The notes beneath the pieces are model-generated. The model saw nothing but the letters and a program-made list of their open reading frames with translations, made no database searches and had not been told where the DNA came from. The position numbers and the translations under genes were made by a program. From assembly GCA_023428695.1 (NCBI GenBank), contig JAEYWY010000034.1:238827-302826 (forward strand): 64,000 bases of DNA, written 5' to 3'. Source of the DNA: Bacteroidota bacterium (GTDB lineage: Bacteria; Bacteroidota; Bacteroidia; Cytophagales; Cyclobacteriaceae). The stretch's first letter is position 1; each line of letters starts with the position of its first letter. Shown here one piece after another: positions 34,340 to 43,690 of this stretch.

Positions 34340-36442
34340 TTATTCGTCAGATGGATCAAACAAGGGCAGGGTGTACAGACGCTTTCCGGAAGCCTGCACA
34401 TACGCATTGCGGATTGCCGGAGCTATTCCGATGATGGGCGTTTCACCTGCACCTGCTGACGGAATGTCTGTTCTGTTGAGCAACACAACGTCAATTGGAG
34501 GGATGTCACTGAATCGTGGTACGCGATAGCGTGAGAACGACGGATTCAGGATCTTTCCTTCCCTGAAGTCGATGCGTTCGAAAAGTGCTCCGCCAAGTCC
34601 TTGTATCACAGATCCGACGACCTGATTCTTCAGGTGTTCCGGGTTAATGATGGCTCCGCATTCGAACGCCACGGCTATACGCTTGATCGTGGTATATCCT
34701 TCGTCGTTGACTTCGACTTCGGCGCACGTGGCGACAAAACTTGCCTTCTCAGTACCGCAGGCGATACCGATACCTGAACCGGGTTTTGCCTTATGGGTCG
34801 ACCATCCGAATTTGTCAGCCGCTGCCTGTAACACAGCCTTCATTCGAGGCTCTTTCAGATTCTGTAATCTGAACGCCAAAGCATCCATCCTGACCAGTTC
34901 GGCGAGGTCATCCATGATGATTTCCCTGGCGAATACATTAGCAGGCGCGGCAAGTCCCCGATATGAACCCTGCCGTAACGGAGAATCGGAGCGGTGAAAT
35001 TTTATGTGCTGTTCGCGTACGACATAGGGGGTCTCGATGCCGGAACCACCGGAGTTGTAATTGTGAAATTCCCAGGACGTAAGCATTCCGGAATTGTCAA
35101 CGGACGCTTTGACATCGATGACTCCCGCAGGTCGGAAATACGCCCAGGTAAATTCCTCTTCACGCGTCCAGACAACCTTGACTGGCTTACCACACGCTTT
35201 CGAGAGTCTTGCTGCTTCAATGCCTGCCTCACCGGTGTGTTTTCCGCCATAACCCGAGCCGGTGTCCGGCTGAATAACACGTATCTTTTCTTTAGGGATG
35301 TTAAAGACGTCCGCGAGTTCTTCCTGAACGCCAAATGGCCTTTGTGTTCCGGTCCAGACAGTCAGTTTATCCCCGTCCCATTGGGCAAGTCCGGCGCGCG
35401 GTTCGAGCGGTGCGTGGGCTATATAATCAACGAGAATTGTTTTTTCAATCTGGTGTGGCGACTGGCGAAACGCTTCCATAACGGACCGGCTATTGGAGTT
35501 CGTATCTTCCGCCTTGTCTTTCAACCATGCAAAGATATCTGCTCGTGAAGGCTGGGGCTGCGGCTTCCAGCTTGCGTTGATGGCGTTCAAAGCGCGGTTT
35601 GCGAGAAACACGGTCGGCGCCGCTACGCCTATGAACTCACGATCTTCTACCACAACCACGCCCTCAATCTGCTTTGCTTTCGAAGTGTCCGCCTTCTCCA
35701 GTATAGCGCCGTACGTTGGCGCGCGCAATACCTTGCCATAGTGCATTCCCGGTAGCTTCATGTCCGACACGTACTTGTGCCGTCCTGTTATAAAGGATTC
35801 GCCATTGACTTTCTTGACCGATGTTCCGGCAACCTTCCATTTGTCGACAGGTGTGACTGCAGCTTTGTCATTCACAGGATGCAACAGCTCCTTTCCCTGG
35901 GTGAGTTCGCCGATTGAGATTGAATATTTGTTGTCTGTAGAGCGAACACTACCGTTTTCAGCAGCGAGTTTATTTCGGTCAACGCCGAATTTTTTTGCGG
36001 CCATGTCAATCAGGAGTTCACGGGCAGTAGCTGCTGCGTTGCGAAGTTGTGGACCCATGTATGGGATGGACCTGCTTCCGAATGTACCGCGGTCATAAGG
36101 GGTGAGGGCAGTATCGCCCATCACCATTGTAATTTTGCTGATGTCAATGTGCAATTCCTCCGCCACTATCTGCGCAAGCGATGTCCTGATGTTCTGACCA
36201 ACCTCAGCCTTTCCTGTATAGACTGTCACGAGGCCTTTGTCGCTGATGTGGATCCACGCATTAACCTGATCCTCCGGGGCCGCAGGATTTGTAATACCGA
36301 AACTCCTGCCAGTACTGAAAGCTATTGCAAGACCGCTGCCCAGTATCTTGAAAAATGACCGGCGGTCTATGCCGAATTCGTAGGAAGGCTTTTCCTGTAA
36401 TTCGTATTGCTCTGGGGCGAGGCTGTGTTCAGTTTCCTGCAT
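34340..36442 (-). CDS. Molybdenum hydroxylase large subunit (isoquinoline 1-oxidoreductase beta type)
   Basis: A 700-residue molybdopterin-binding subunit of the xanthine dehydrogenase/aldehyde oxidase superfamily. N-terminus has a Tat-like IDRRSFFKILGSG (about residues 25-37), so it is probably exported. Core blocks include GLVTVYTGKAEVGQNIRTSLAQ, QPDTGSGYGGKHTGEA and, at the end, GAGETPIIGIAP, with the catalytic Glu of the family. Oxidises an N-heterocycle or aldehyde at a carbon next to N or O; substrate unknown. The small [2Fe-2S] subunit gene is 11 bp upstream. Confidence 0.9.
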   Translation of the reverse strand: MQETEHSLAPEQYELQEKPSYEFGIDRRSFFKILGSGLAIAFSTGRSFGITNPAAPEDQVNAWIHISDKGLVTVYTGKAEVGQNIRTSLAQIVAEELHIDISKITMVMGDTALTPYDRGTFGSRSIPYMGPQLRNAAATARELLIDMAAKKFGVDRNKLAAENGSVRSTDNKYSISIGELTQGKELLHPVNDKAAVTPVDKWKVAGTSVKKVNGESFITGRHKYVSDMKLPGMHYGKVLRAPTYGAILEKADTSKAKQIEGVVVVEDREFIGVAAPTVFLANRALNAINASWKPQPQPSRADIFAWLKDKAEDTNSNSRSVMEAFRQSPHQIEKTILVDYIAHAPLEPRAGLAQWDGDKLTVWTGTQRPFGVQEELADVFNIPKEKIRVIQPDTGSGYGGKHTGEAGIEAARLSKACGKPVKVVWTREEEFTWAYFRPAGVIDVKASVDNSGMLTSWEFHNYNSGGSGIETPYVVREQHIKFHRSDSPLRQGSYRGLAAPANVFAREIIMDDLAELVRMDALAFRLQNLKEPRMKAVLQAAADKFGWSTHKAKPGSGIGIACGTEKASFVATCAEVEVNDEGYTTIKRIAVAFECGAIINPEHLKNQVVGSVIQGLGGALFERIDFREGKILNPSFSRYRVPRFSDIPPIDVVLLNRTDIPSAGAGETPIIGIAPAIRNAYVQASGKRLYTLPLFDPSDE

Positions 36443-36453
36443 GATGAAATACC

Positions 36454-36903
36454 TTAAACGTTAGAAGCACGCTCAATAGCGTCAATTATCCTTGGATGAG
36501 TTCCGCAGCGGCAAATGTTTCCCTGCATGGCGCTGGCTATTTCATTGCGGCCGGGAGATGGATTTTTCTCCAGGAGGGCTACGGCGGCCATGATCATCCC
36601 GGATGCGCAATAGGCACATTGGAACACGTCGACATCAAGAAAAGCTTTTTGCACCTGATGAAGTGCACCGTTTTTTTCAAGACCTTCGATCGTAGTAATT
36701 TCTTTGCCGGCGACGCTGCCTGCCGTTGTCACGCACGAGCGTGTCGGGCGGCCATCAATAAGAACCGTACATGCTCCACATATGCCTTCGCCACAGCCGT
36801 ACTTGCTGCCCGTAAGATCAAGTTCGTCGCGCAAAACCTCGAGCAACGATACTTCGGCTGGATATGAAACTGAATAGACTTTCCTGTTTACGCGTAGTTC
36901 CAT
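36454..36903 (-). CDS. [2Fe-2S] small subunit of the molybdenum hydroxylase
   Basis: The 149-residue product has the plant-ferredoxin-type cluster motif GCGEGICGACTVL (about residues 38-50) with a further Cys in RSC, and the second, helical cluster CAYCASGM and ICRCGTHPRI (about 97-138). Two [2Fe-2S] clusters pass electrons from the Mo subunit to a membrane cytochrome or other acceptor. Start taken at 36903 (MELRVNRKVY); a frame opening at 36954 lacks support. Operon with the large subunit; no FAD subunit gene is next to it, as is usual for the two-subunit, cytochrome-linked class. Confidence 0.92.
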   Translation of the reverse strand: MELRVNRKVYSVSYPAEVSLLEVLRDELDLTGSKYGCGEGICGACTVLIDGRPTRSCVTTAGSVAGKEITTIEGLEKNGALHQVQKAFLDVDVFQCAYCASGMIMAAVALLEKNPSPGRNEIASAMQGNICRCGTHPRIIDAIERASNV

Positions 36904-37014
36904 AGGAATCAATTTGATAGGAGAGACCAGGTATTTCAATCTAGAAAAATCCATGCATTATTGAAAAAGAAATTCCATCACAGGAAAAAAAACAACCCGA
37001 GAACGGATCTTTTG

Positions 37015-37052
37015 TCAATCATTTGACGTATCTTAGTATATCAAATGATTGA
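37015..37052. promoter_or_regulatory. Inverted-repeat operator with promoter in the loop (RES-Xre)
   Basis: TCAATCATTTGA (37015-37026) and TCAAATGATTGA (37041-37052) are a perfect 12-bp inverted repeat. The 14-bp gap carries TATCTTAG (37029-37036), one base off the TAnnTTTG -7 element. The right arm ends two bases before the antitoxin ATG (37055). Antitoxin bound here would cover the promoter, the usual way such pairs repress themselves. Confidence 0.65.
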
Positions 37053-37054
37053 AC

Positions 37055-37576
37055 ATGGAAAAAGCTCGCAAATCACGGTCGGAGACACGCGCAACCAGGG
37101 ACGGGAATGGTCCGATTATGTTTAAGGTGACGCGTGGTGGCAAACGAACCAATTACAAGGTCAATGCCGGATATGGTTACCTTATCCCCGCGTTTCGCAA
37201 GGCAGGGAACCTGGCTGAAGTAGCGGAAGTTGTTGAGTCGGGTATTTCCTCAAATGAGATAAAGCCCATTATCGAATATCTCGAAATGAAGGTTCCGGAT
37301 ATTGCCAAAGCTGCTGCCGTATCCACAAGCACTGTTTCCCGGTGGGATGCGGATTCTTCAATCGGAGCACCCGGTTCAAATCAGTTTTTCCGTATCGACG
37401 AAATCATCAAAAAAGGAGTCGACCTTTTCGGTGGTCTGGATGAGCTTAAAAGCTGGCTTACGCTTCCGAACACAGCGCTCGGGAATGCTGCTCCGGTTTC
37501 GCTGCTTACATCCCTCATCGGCATTGAACTCGTCGACGAAGCTCTCGATGCATTGCACTACGGAAACGTGATGTAG
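37055..37576 (+). CDS. Xre/ParS-family antitoxin
   Basis: The 173-residue product has an N-terminal Xre-like helix-turn-helix (about 65-115, VVESGISSNEIKPIIEYLEMK and PDIAKAAAVSTSTVSRWDA) and the C-terminal DUF2384 toxin-binding domain (about 125-170, DEIIKKGVDLFGGLDELKSWL and ALDALHYG). This is the normal two-domain antitoxin of RES toxins. ATG 37055 is chosen; the upstream TTG (37049) is inside the operator arm. The toxin gene starts 3 bp after the stop. Confidence 0.9.
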   Translation: MEKARKSRSETRATRDGNGPIMFKVTRGGKRTNYKVNAGYGYLIPAFRKAGNLAEVAEVVESGISSNEIKPIIEYLEMKVPDIAKAAAVSTSTVSRWDADSSIGAPGSNQFFRIDEIIKKGVDLFGGLDELKSWLTLPNTALGNAAPVSLLTSLIGIELVDEALDALHYGNVM

Positions 37577-37579
37577 TCG

Positions 37580-38065
37580 ATGCGTTGTTACCGAATCATG
37601 TCTGCGAGCTACTACAAAAGTCCGTATGGTAGCTCGTCCAACGCAGGACGATGGAATCCACGCGGCACGCGCATGATCTATGCAGGCAGTGCACCAACCG
37701 TCGCGCTGCTCGAATACCTTTGTATCAAGGGTCCGGCCGTTGGTTCGAAACCATGGTTCATGATCGAGTATGAGGTCAAGGATGATTCACAGGTCGGTAC
37801 TCTCGAAGTTAGCAGTCTTCCGTCAGACTGGGCTTCGGTGCCCCATGGGAAGGCTACTCAGAATTTCGGAAAGACGTGGCTGGACGCGAGGGAATTTCCG
37901 TTTCTTAAAGTACCATCGGCGCGTATTAACATCCGGTTTTATCCAATGGAATTCAACCTCCTTATCAATCCGGACTTTCCCGCGCTGACTGATCTGTTAA
38001 AAGTGGTTGATACCGTTCCGTTCACGTATACACTCAATCCCTGGATGGATAAATTGAAAAAGTAG
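37580..38065 (+). CDS. RES-domain toxin
   Basis: A 161-residue RES protein named for conserved Arg-Glu-Ser residues: N-terminal CYRIMSASY (Arg near residue 5), NAGRWNPRGTRMIYAGSAPTVALLEYL with the core Arg and Glu, and a C-terminal INPDFPALT segment. Family members destroy NAD+ (phosphorylase or glycohydrolase activity) and stop growth unless held by the Xre/ParS antitoxin. Full family length, uninterrupted, so probably active. Operon with the antitoxin gene; no other toxin-antitoxin pair is visible. Confidence 0.9.
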   Translation: MRCYRIMSASYYKSPYGSSSNAGRWNPRGTRMIYAGSAPTVALLEYLCIKGPAVGSKPWFMIEYEVKDDSQVGTLEVSSLPSDWASVPHGKATQNFGKTWLDAREFPFLKVPSARINIRFYPMEFNLLINPDFPALTDLLKVVDTVPFTYTLNPWMDKLKK

Positions 38066-38134
38066 TTGAAAGGTGAAGGTCTAAAGTTTCAGGTTTGACC
38101 TTTGTCCTAGCCTGGGAGACGTTGACCTTTCAAC
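38065..38134. repeat. Inverted repeat after the RES toxin gene
   Basis: GTTGAAAGGT (38065-38074) and ACCTTTCAAC (38125-38134) are perfect 10-bp arms around a 50-bp spacer that begins at the toxin stop codon. The spacer also contains related TTTGACCTTTG copies. It may be a loose terminator or a dispersed repeat of the kind seen in Bacteroidota intergenic regions. Confidence 0.35.
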
Positions 38135-38208
38135 TTTGCACTCTTTCGAAGATGTACCCTATCAAGCCAATCGTGCGCGCTGCTTAACGATGTCACCTGT
38201 GAATTAGA

Positions 38209-39240
38209 TCAGAATTTGTAATTCAACTTCAATCCAAAAATCGACTTCTTAAAATCATCAGTCAGGTACAACTCCGGTATCAGATTCAGCTTTGAACTTC
38301 CGATGTCCGACTCGATGAAGAGCTTCATTGTCTTGCCGGTAAAGAGGTCGGTGGGCCGATCGTGAACCATATAGCCCACACCGATTGCCGTCCATCGCGG
38401 GCGTTCCCTGGCAAAGTTCATCCCGTATGAAAACGTAAGGAAGGAGGCAGGTCTTGAACGGAAGGCACCTTCTTCGGTACGGCCGGAAAACAACTTCAGT
38501 TCATATCCTACGGCTACACGAATGTGTTCTTCTTTGTACCTGTTAGCGAAGTATAGGGCTGTAGTAAAATTGAATTCCGGATAAAATTTATCGCCGACCA
38601 TTCCCACACCCGCACCAGCGTGTAGTCCGAGCATGTCGGCAGACTGCTGATGATCGGCGAAACCGGCTGTTGTTGCAACTCCATCTTTCATAACAAGCCG
38701 GGTAATTACGCCCATGCGTTTACTCTTTTCAAAAGCAGGCTCTGCATTCAACTTCGCGATCACCGGTTCGAAACTTGTTTCGCCAAGTTTTTCGAGTGTT
38801 GCGATATCCGGCGCATAAACATAAAGTTGGGCGCGGTCATAACGCAGCGTAAGTTCCCATCCCGGTGGTATCAACTCTGTTATCTGATTGTTATCGGTTT
38901 TTACTACCGTGACTGGTTTGATTGTTTTGGTAACCGACATTTTGGTAGTGCCCTGTCCGCCTTCCTTTGATTCGACCCTGATATCGGCACGATGCGGGGT
39001 GCTCCATTCGGTTTCCGGCAATGCCTTTTTGATGTCATTTGCAATTTGTTCCAACTGCGCTGGAAAATCTCGGAGAATTTGCTTGTCTTCGGTATAACGC
39101 TTCAATTCGAAGACAACTATCGCACCGGCATCGGGAATCTCAACGCGGATAGAATCGGGAAACGTTTTGGGTTGTGCCTGTACAACGACGAATGAAGCCA
39201 GGAACGCGAGTGCAAGGAAAAGTAAGGGCATGGGTTTCAT
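38209..39240 (-). CDS. Secreted or outer-membrane protein of unknown function
   Basis: A 343-residue exported protein (signal peptide to about residue 22, ending VVVQAQP). The first half is mixed alpha/beta (SIRVEIPDAGAIVVFELKRY), the second half (about 190-343) is a run of amphipathic beta strands ending KLNYKF with aromatic C-terminus, which fits an outer-membrane barrel or porin-like domain. It is the last of a three-gene minus-strand run with an ECF sigma factor and a single-pass membrane protein. No family name is recognised. Confidence 0.65.
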   Translation of the reverse strand: MKPMPLLFLALAFLASFVVVQAQPKTFPDSIRVEIPDAGAIVVFELKRYTEDKQILRDFPAQLEQIANDIKKALPETEWSTPHRADIRVESKEGGQGTTKMSVTKTIKPVTVVKTDNNQITELIPPGWELTLRYDRAQLYVYAPDIATLEKLGETSFEPVIAKLNAEPAFEKSKRMGVITRLVMKDGVATTAGFADHQQSADMLGLHAGAGVGMVGDKFYPEFNFTTALYFANRYKEEHIRVAVGYELKLFSGRTEEGAFRSRPASFLTFSYGMNFARERPRWTAIGVGYMVHDRPTDLFTGKTMKLFIESDIGSSKLNLIPELYLTDDFKKSIFGLKLNYKF

Positions 39241-39289
39241 GGTCGAAATGTTTTTTCGTTTATTAATTTCTTTGATTATGTATGCAGGT

Positions 39290-39946
39290 TTATTTCCGTC
39301 GCGCGAAGACCAATGCTTTCTTCGGGGCTTCTTCCCACGGAAGTGGATCGACGGGTTCGAGTGTGTGTAGTCGCCTTCGTTTTTTGGATATCTCAGCGGT
39401 CTGACTGCTGTTCTCCTGTATGACTACACCGACAACAGGCCTGATCTTTACTACTGGTTTTGTCTCAGTATAACGCTCCGGCAGTTCTTCAGGAATTTCA
39501 ACGATGATATCTTCAATTTCAAAATCGGGAAGGATTTCTTCCAGGTTGTCAGAGAGCAGTGGCTGTTTATTGCTTTCAATCGCATTCTCATTTTTTTGCT
39601 TTTTCTTCACTTCTGTCAGTGCATTGGTGTGTTGCGACTGAGGTACAACTTCTGCGACAGCGTGCTCAACGTCTTTGGCTTCTTTAGGAGCAGGCACCGC
39701 TGGTGTTGGAGCGATGACAAGATTATCCTCCTGCGATGTGTTTCCAGGCAGATTAAAGAGCACATAGGTAGTGGCGAGAAGCAATAGCACCGCAGCTGCT
39801 GCGTAGAACCAGTATTTGCGATCGGAAGTCCGTGTGACTGACTCTTCCTGAACACGCATCCAGACTGCGTCGCGATTCCACGGCACCTCAGTGCGTTCCG
39901 CTTCGCGAATTCGATGCGCTATTTTTCTTTCTGCATCAGGTGCCAT
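39290..39946 (-). CDS. Single-pass membrane protein, probable anti-sigma factor
   Basis: A 218-residue protein with a charged cytoplasmic N-terminus (about 1-40, HRIREAERTEVPWNRD), one membrane helix (about 45-66, FYAAAAVLLLLATTYVLF), and a long acidic then basic periplasmic tail (LEEILPDFEIEDIIVEIPEEL). Its start overlaps the ECF sigma gene by 11 bp, so it is translationally coupled and likely binds that sigma factor. No HxxxCxxC zinc motif, so not the ZAS class. Confidence 0.6.
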   Translation of the reverse strand: MAPDAERKIAHRIREAERTEVPWNRDAVWMRVQEESVTRTSDRKYWFYAAAAVLLLLATTYVLFNLPGNTSQEDNLVIAPTPAVPAPKEAKDVEHAVAEVVPQSQHTNALTEVKKKQKNENAIESNKQPLLSDNLEEILPDFEIEDIIVEIPEELPERYTETKPVVKIRPVVGVVIQENSSQTAEISKKRRRLHTLEPVDPLPWEEAPKKALVFARRK

Positions 39947-40478
39947 ATTGAAATCCCTCCTCGAGAATCTTTCGTTTTAAAATCTGTCTTGCCTTAAACA
40001 ACTGTGAGCGCGAAGTTCCTTCGTTGATACCAAGCATACTGGCAATTTCGTTGTGATCATAACCCTCGACTATGGCCAGGTTAAATACGGTGCGGTAACC
40101 TGCCGGAAGTTCGAGGATCAATTGGTACAAGTATTCACCATCGAGATCCTGCAACCCTTCCAGATCGTGTTCGGGGTTAGCTGAATCCAGTGTTTCCGTC
40201 AGGTTAAAATTGTGTTTCCTGCGCAACCACATCAACGCCTGGTTTACCATGATCTTCCTCATCCAGGCTTCAAGCCCGCCTTCGTCAACTAGTTCGAACT
40301 TGTGGATGTGATCAAATACTTTTGTAAACCCAACCATTACGAGGTCTTCGGCATCCTGCTGTACTTTCACATATCGAATCATCAACCTGTAAAACCGGTT
40401 GGCATAAGTGTCAAACAAAGCCTTCTGAGCCTGAGGGCTGCCTCGTCTACATTTCCTGACCAGTTCCGATTCTCCCAT
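39936..40478 (-). CDS. ECF-type sigma factor
   Basis: A 180-residue ECF sigma factor starting MGESELVRKCRRGS. Region 2 has DAEDLVMVGFTKVFDHI and the LEAWMRKIMVNQALMWLRRK helix; region 4 has YDHNEIASMLGINEGTSRSQLFKARQIL. ATG 40478 is chosen because region 2 begins at once; the frame is open far upstream but that part lacks sigma features. Controls genes unknown; overlaps the membrane protein gene downstream. Confidence 0.9.
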   Translation of the reverse strand: MGESELVRKCRRGSPQAQKALFDTYANRFYRLMIRYVKVQQDAEDLVMVGFTKVFDHIHKFELVDEGGLEAWMRKIMVNQALMWLRRKHNFNLTETLDSANPEHDLEGLQDLDGEYLYQLILELPAGYRTVFNLAIVEGYDHNEIASMLGINEGTSRSQLFKARQILKRKILEEGFQYGT

Positions 40479-40720
40479 TTGACGGTTTGAACTATAATTT
40501 CGGCAAACGTCTGGCAACCTCCAGCTTCCATCACAAACCTTTTGCCTTGTTCTATTGGTAAAATGCAAGCCGACCCGGTTTCGTTGCCTCTGTTTGCGAC
40601 TTTTTTTTAAAATGACCACTAATGTCTGAACTTGCTCTCCTGAAACCCGAAACTGCCAACCGGAAACAGGCACCCTGCCCGGCCATTCATATGCGTTTTG
40701 CACCTTGTTTCAATCTTGAC

Positions 40721-40751
40721 GTTGGTGCCTTAGGCCTTTCGTCTATATTTG
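40721..40751 (+). promoter_or_regulatory. Bacteroidota promoter for the serine hydrolase gene
   Basis: GTTG (40721-40724), a 19-bp gap and TATATTTG (40744-40751) match the consensus TTTG-N19-TAnnTTTG in all but one base. Transcription would begin about 40757, giving a leader of some 38 bases to ATG 40795. The rest of the 316-bp interval between the divergent sigma gene and this gene (40479-40794) shows no gene; about 40640 there is a short degenerate GAAACTGCCAACCGGAAACAG stretch resembling repeats elsewhere in the window. Confidence 0.65.
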
Positions 40752-40794
40752 ATCTTACGGCCTCAAAGCGTACAATTATTATCATTAACCCGAT

Positions 40795-42786
40795 ATGAAA
40801 GCCAAACTTTTCGTTTTTCTGATTCTTCTTGCCGGACATACCTATGCCCAGCAACCCGCGACTACACTCCAACCTGGTAAGAAACTTTCCGGTAAAATAA
40901 AGCCCGGCGAAAATCATGTCTTTAATGTGAACATGAAGCAGAATCTTTTTGCTGTTATCCACGTCGAACAAAACGGGATCGACCTTATCATGAAAACGGC
41001 AGACCCGTCAGGCAAGGAACTCGGTACTTTCGATTCACCGAACGGGACACAGGGTCCGGAAATGATTTCCGTTACGTCAACCGCAGCAGGTAACTATACC
41101 GTTACAGTGAGTCCTCTGGAGGCCAAAGAACCGGGAGGTGCTTACACCATCGAATTACTGCGACTCGAACCAAAAGCCACAACCCCTGAAAAACAAATTG
41201 ACCAGCTCATGTCCACGATTGTTACTCCAGGGAATGCGGGGGCGACGATTGCGGTCGGTAAGGGTGAGAAGGTTCTCTTCAGCAAGGGTTACGGATCAGC
41301 GAATCCGGAATATGACATACCAAACACACCGGGCTCCATCTTTCACATAGCTTCCGTTTCAAAGCAGTTTACTGCCTTTGCAATCGCTATGCTTGCCGAT
41401 CAGGGCAAACTTTCCGTGGATGATGATATCAGAAAACATCTTCCTGAGCTGCATGACTTTGGGCACAAGATCACAATCAGACATCTGATCCATCACACCA
41501 GCGGACTGCGCGACCAATGGAACTTGCTGGCACTCGCAGGCTGGCGACTCGACGACGTCATCACCCGCGAACAGGTCCTTCGACTTATGTTCAATCAGCG
41601 TGAACTGAATTTCAAACCCGGTGAGGAAATGGCCTATTGCAACTCTGGTTACACCCTCATGGCAGAGATCGTGTCGCGTGTTTCAGGAAAGAGCTTCGCG
41701 GACTGGTGCAGCGAAAACATTTTCAGACCGCTTGGCATGAACAACACTCTGTTCTACGATGATCACCAAAAAATCGTAAAGAACCGCGCGTATTCATTCG
41801 TCGAATCACCAACAGGTTTGAAAAAGAGTGTGCTCAGCTATGCCAACGTGGGGGCTACTAGTTTGTTCACCACAGCTGAAGATCTCCTTAAATGGTCAGG
41901 GAACTTTAAGACCATGAAGGTGGGAAGTGCGCGCACCATGAAGATGATGGAAGAACGGGGCATCCTGAACAAAGGGGATACGCTGTCTTACGCTTTCGGC
42001 CAGGTTCTCGGTAAGCACAAAGGCTTAACAACATGGAGTCATAATGGTGCAGATGCCGGCTACAGAACGGTGTTGCTTCGATTTCCAAACGAAGACTATA
42101 CCATTGTGGTGCTAAGCAATCTTGCCTCTTTTAATCCGGGCAAAGTCGCTTATGAGGTGGCCGACATCTTTCTCAAAGATTTGATCAAATCCGAGCCCGT
42201 TGTTGCGAAAACCGAAAAAGAAAAAACGGAATCAAAAGAAGTTTCCGTTAGTGAAGAGCTACTTAAACAATACATCGGGCAGTATGAACTTCAACCAGGA
42301 TTCATCGTCAGCATCCGACTCGAGCAGGGGACGATGATTGCCCAGGCAACGGGACAGCCACCAATACGGATGGTTGCGCGCTCTGAAAGCGAATTCTATA
42401 ACGATCAATTTAATGTCGCTATCGCATTCCAAAAAGACGACAAAGGCGCGATCAATCAGTTTACACTGAATCAGAATGGCCAGACTGCCGTTGCTCCGCG
42501 CATGAAGGAATTTGATCCCTCATCTGTGAAACTGAACAACTATACAGGTGTCTTCTATAGCCCCGAGCTGGAGACCCGGTACACGTTTGTCGTCGAAAAT
42601 GGAGCTCTTGTTGCCAAACACATGCGCCACGATCCTATTACGCTGAAGCCATCTAAGGAAAACGAGTTCGAATCGAGTGCATGGTTCATGCGTACTGTTG
42701 CGTTTACCAAAGATTCCGAGGGCAACGTAAATGGGTTTAAGGCATCGAGTGGACGGGCACGCGATGTTTTGTTCAAGAAACAATAG
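40795..42786 (+). CDS. Secreted serine beta-lactamase-class hydrolase
   Basis: A 663-residue exported enzyme: signal peptide (ending TYAQ), a beta-sandwich PPC-like domain (about 25-125), then a class C beta-lactamase/DD-peptidase-like domain (about 135-465) with SVSK (Ser 187, Lys 190), YCNSG as the Tyr-x-Asn motif, and WSHNGADAGY in place of KTG. The C-terminal 190 residues are lipocalin-like as in similar Bacteroidota proteins. Probably hydrolyses peptides or esters; beta-lactam hydrolysis is not implied. Its promoter is well seen. Confidence 0.85.
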   Translation: MKAKLFVFLILLAGHTYAQQPATTLQPGKKLSGKIKPGENHVFNVNMKQNLFAVIHVEQNGIDLIMKTADPSGKELGTFDSPNGTQGPEMISVTSTAAGNYTVTVSPLEAKEPGGAYTIELLRLEPKATTPEKQIDQLMSTIVTPGNAGATIAVGKGEKVLFSKGYGSANPEYDIPNTPGSIFHIASVSKQFTAFAIAMLADQGKLSVDDDIRKHLPELHDFGHKITIRHLIHHTSGLRDQWNLLALAGWRLDDVITREQVLRLMFNQRELNFKPGEEMAYCNSGYTLMAEIVSRVSGKSFADWCSENIFRPLGMNNTLFYDDHQKIVKNRAYSFVESPTGLKKSVLSYANVGATSLFTTAEDLLKWSGNFKTMKVGSARTMKMMEERGILNKGDTLSYAFGQVLGKHKGLTTWSHNGADAGYRTVLLRFPNEDYTIVVLSNLASFNPGKVAYEVADIFLKDLIKSEPVVAKTEKEKTESKEVSVSEELLKQYIGQYELQPGFIVSIRLEQGTMIAQATGQPPIRMVARSESEFYNDQFNVAIAFQKDDKGAINQFTLNQNGQTAVAPRMKEFDPSSVKLNNYTGVFYSPELETRYTFVVENGALVAKHMRHDPITLKPSKENEFESSAWFMRTVAFTKDSEGNVNGFKASSGRARDVLFKKQ

Positions 42787-42814
42787 CATTACCTTGTAGT
42801 AGCCAATCGTTACG

Positions 42815-43684
42815 ATGCGCCGAATACTTATAGCCAGTTTGTTCCTGCTCTCAGTTCCGTCACTTGAAGCTCAGGAGTCCATCCGGGTTATCATGATTGG
42901 TGCCCATCCTGACGACTGCGACCTGAAAGGAGGGGGCACTGCAATCCTGCTCGCCAGGCTTGGTTGCGCCGTCAAATTCGTATCAGTCACAAACGGAGAC
43001 GCGGGCCACCAAACCATGAAGGGAGACGACCTGGCGCGCCGGCGCAAGGCCGAAGCCACAGAGGCCGGTAAGCGCTTTGGCGTTGAATATGAAGTCCTCG
43101 ACAATCATGACGGTGGACTTGAGCCTACACTTGAAGTCAGGCTGCAGATCATCCGCAAAATCCGGGAATGGAACGCTGACGTTGTGATTGCCCCGCGTCC
43201 AAATGATTATCATCCCGACCATCGCTACACAGGAATCATCGTTCAGGACGCTGCATACATGGTTTCTGTACCCAATATTGCACCGGATACACCTCCGCTG
43301 AAGAAGAATCCGGTCTTTTTGTATTTCCAGGATTTCTTTCAAAGGCCAAATCCATTTCGGCCCGACGTCGCGATTGATATTTCAGCTGTTTTTGACCAAA
43401 AGGTCCACGCATTAGACGCTCATGAATCGCAATTCTATGAATGGCTACCCTGGATTGGAGCCTATGCCGACCAGGTCCCGGCCGATGCCAGAGACCGCAA
43501 AAAATGGCTCGCAACAAACCGTACCGCGCGAATAACACCAGAGGTTCGGCAGGCGCTTGAGAAGTGGTACGGGAAAGACAAAGCCGCAAAGGTCAGTCAT
43601 GCCGAAGCATTCGAGATTTGCGAATATGGAGCCAGGCCATCGGATGAAGATCTCATTCGTATATTCCCGATGCTAAAGCGCTAA
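42815..43684 (+). CDS. Secreted PIG-L family deacetylase
   Basis: A 289-residue PIG-L/LmbE-type zinc-dependent N-deacetylase. Signal peptide (to about residue 22), then MIGAHPDDCDLKGGG, the metal motif (His, Asp, Asp), and RPNDYHPDHRYTG, giving the distal zinc His. These enzymes remove acetyl from GlcNAc-type sugars. It sits between a secreted hydrolase and a DUF6250 protein in a short same-strand run, so may work on extracellular glycans. The start is 28 bp after the previous stop. Confidence 0.88.
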   Translation: MRRILIASLFLLSVPSLEAQESIRVIMIGAHPDDCDLKGGGTAILLARLGCAVKFVSVTNGDAGHQTMKGDDLARRRKAEATEAGKRFGVEYEVLDNHDGGLEPTLEVRLQIIRKIREWNADVVIAPRPNDYHPDHRYTGIIVQDAAYMVSVPNIAPDTPPLKKNPVFLYFQDFFQRPNPFRPDVAIDISAVFDQKVHALDAHESQFYEWLPWIGAYADQVPADARDRKKWLATNRTARITPEVRQALEKWYGKDKAAKVSHAEAFEICEYGARPSDEDLIRIFPMLKR

Positions 43685-43690
43685 TCCGGC

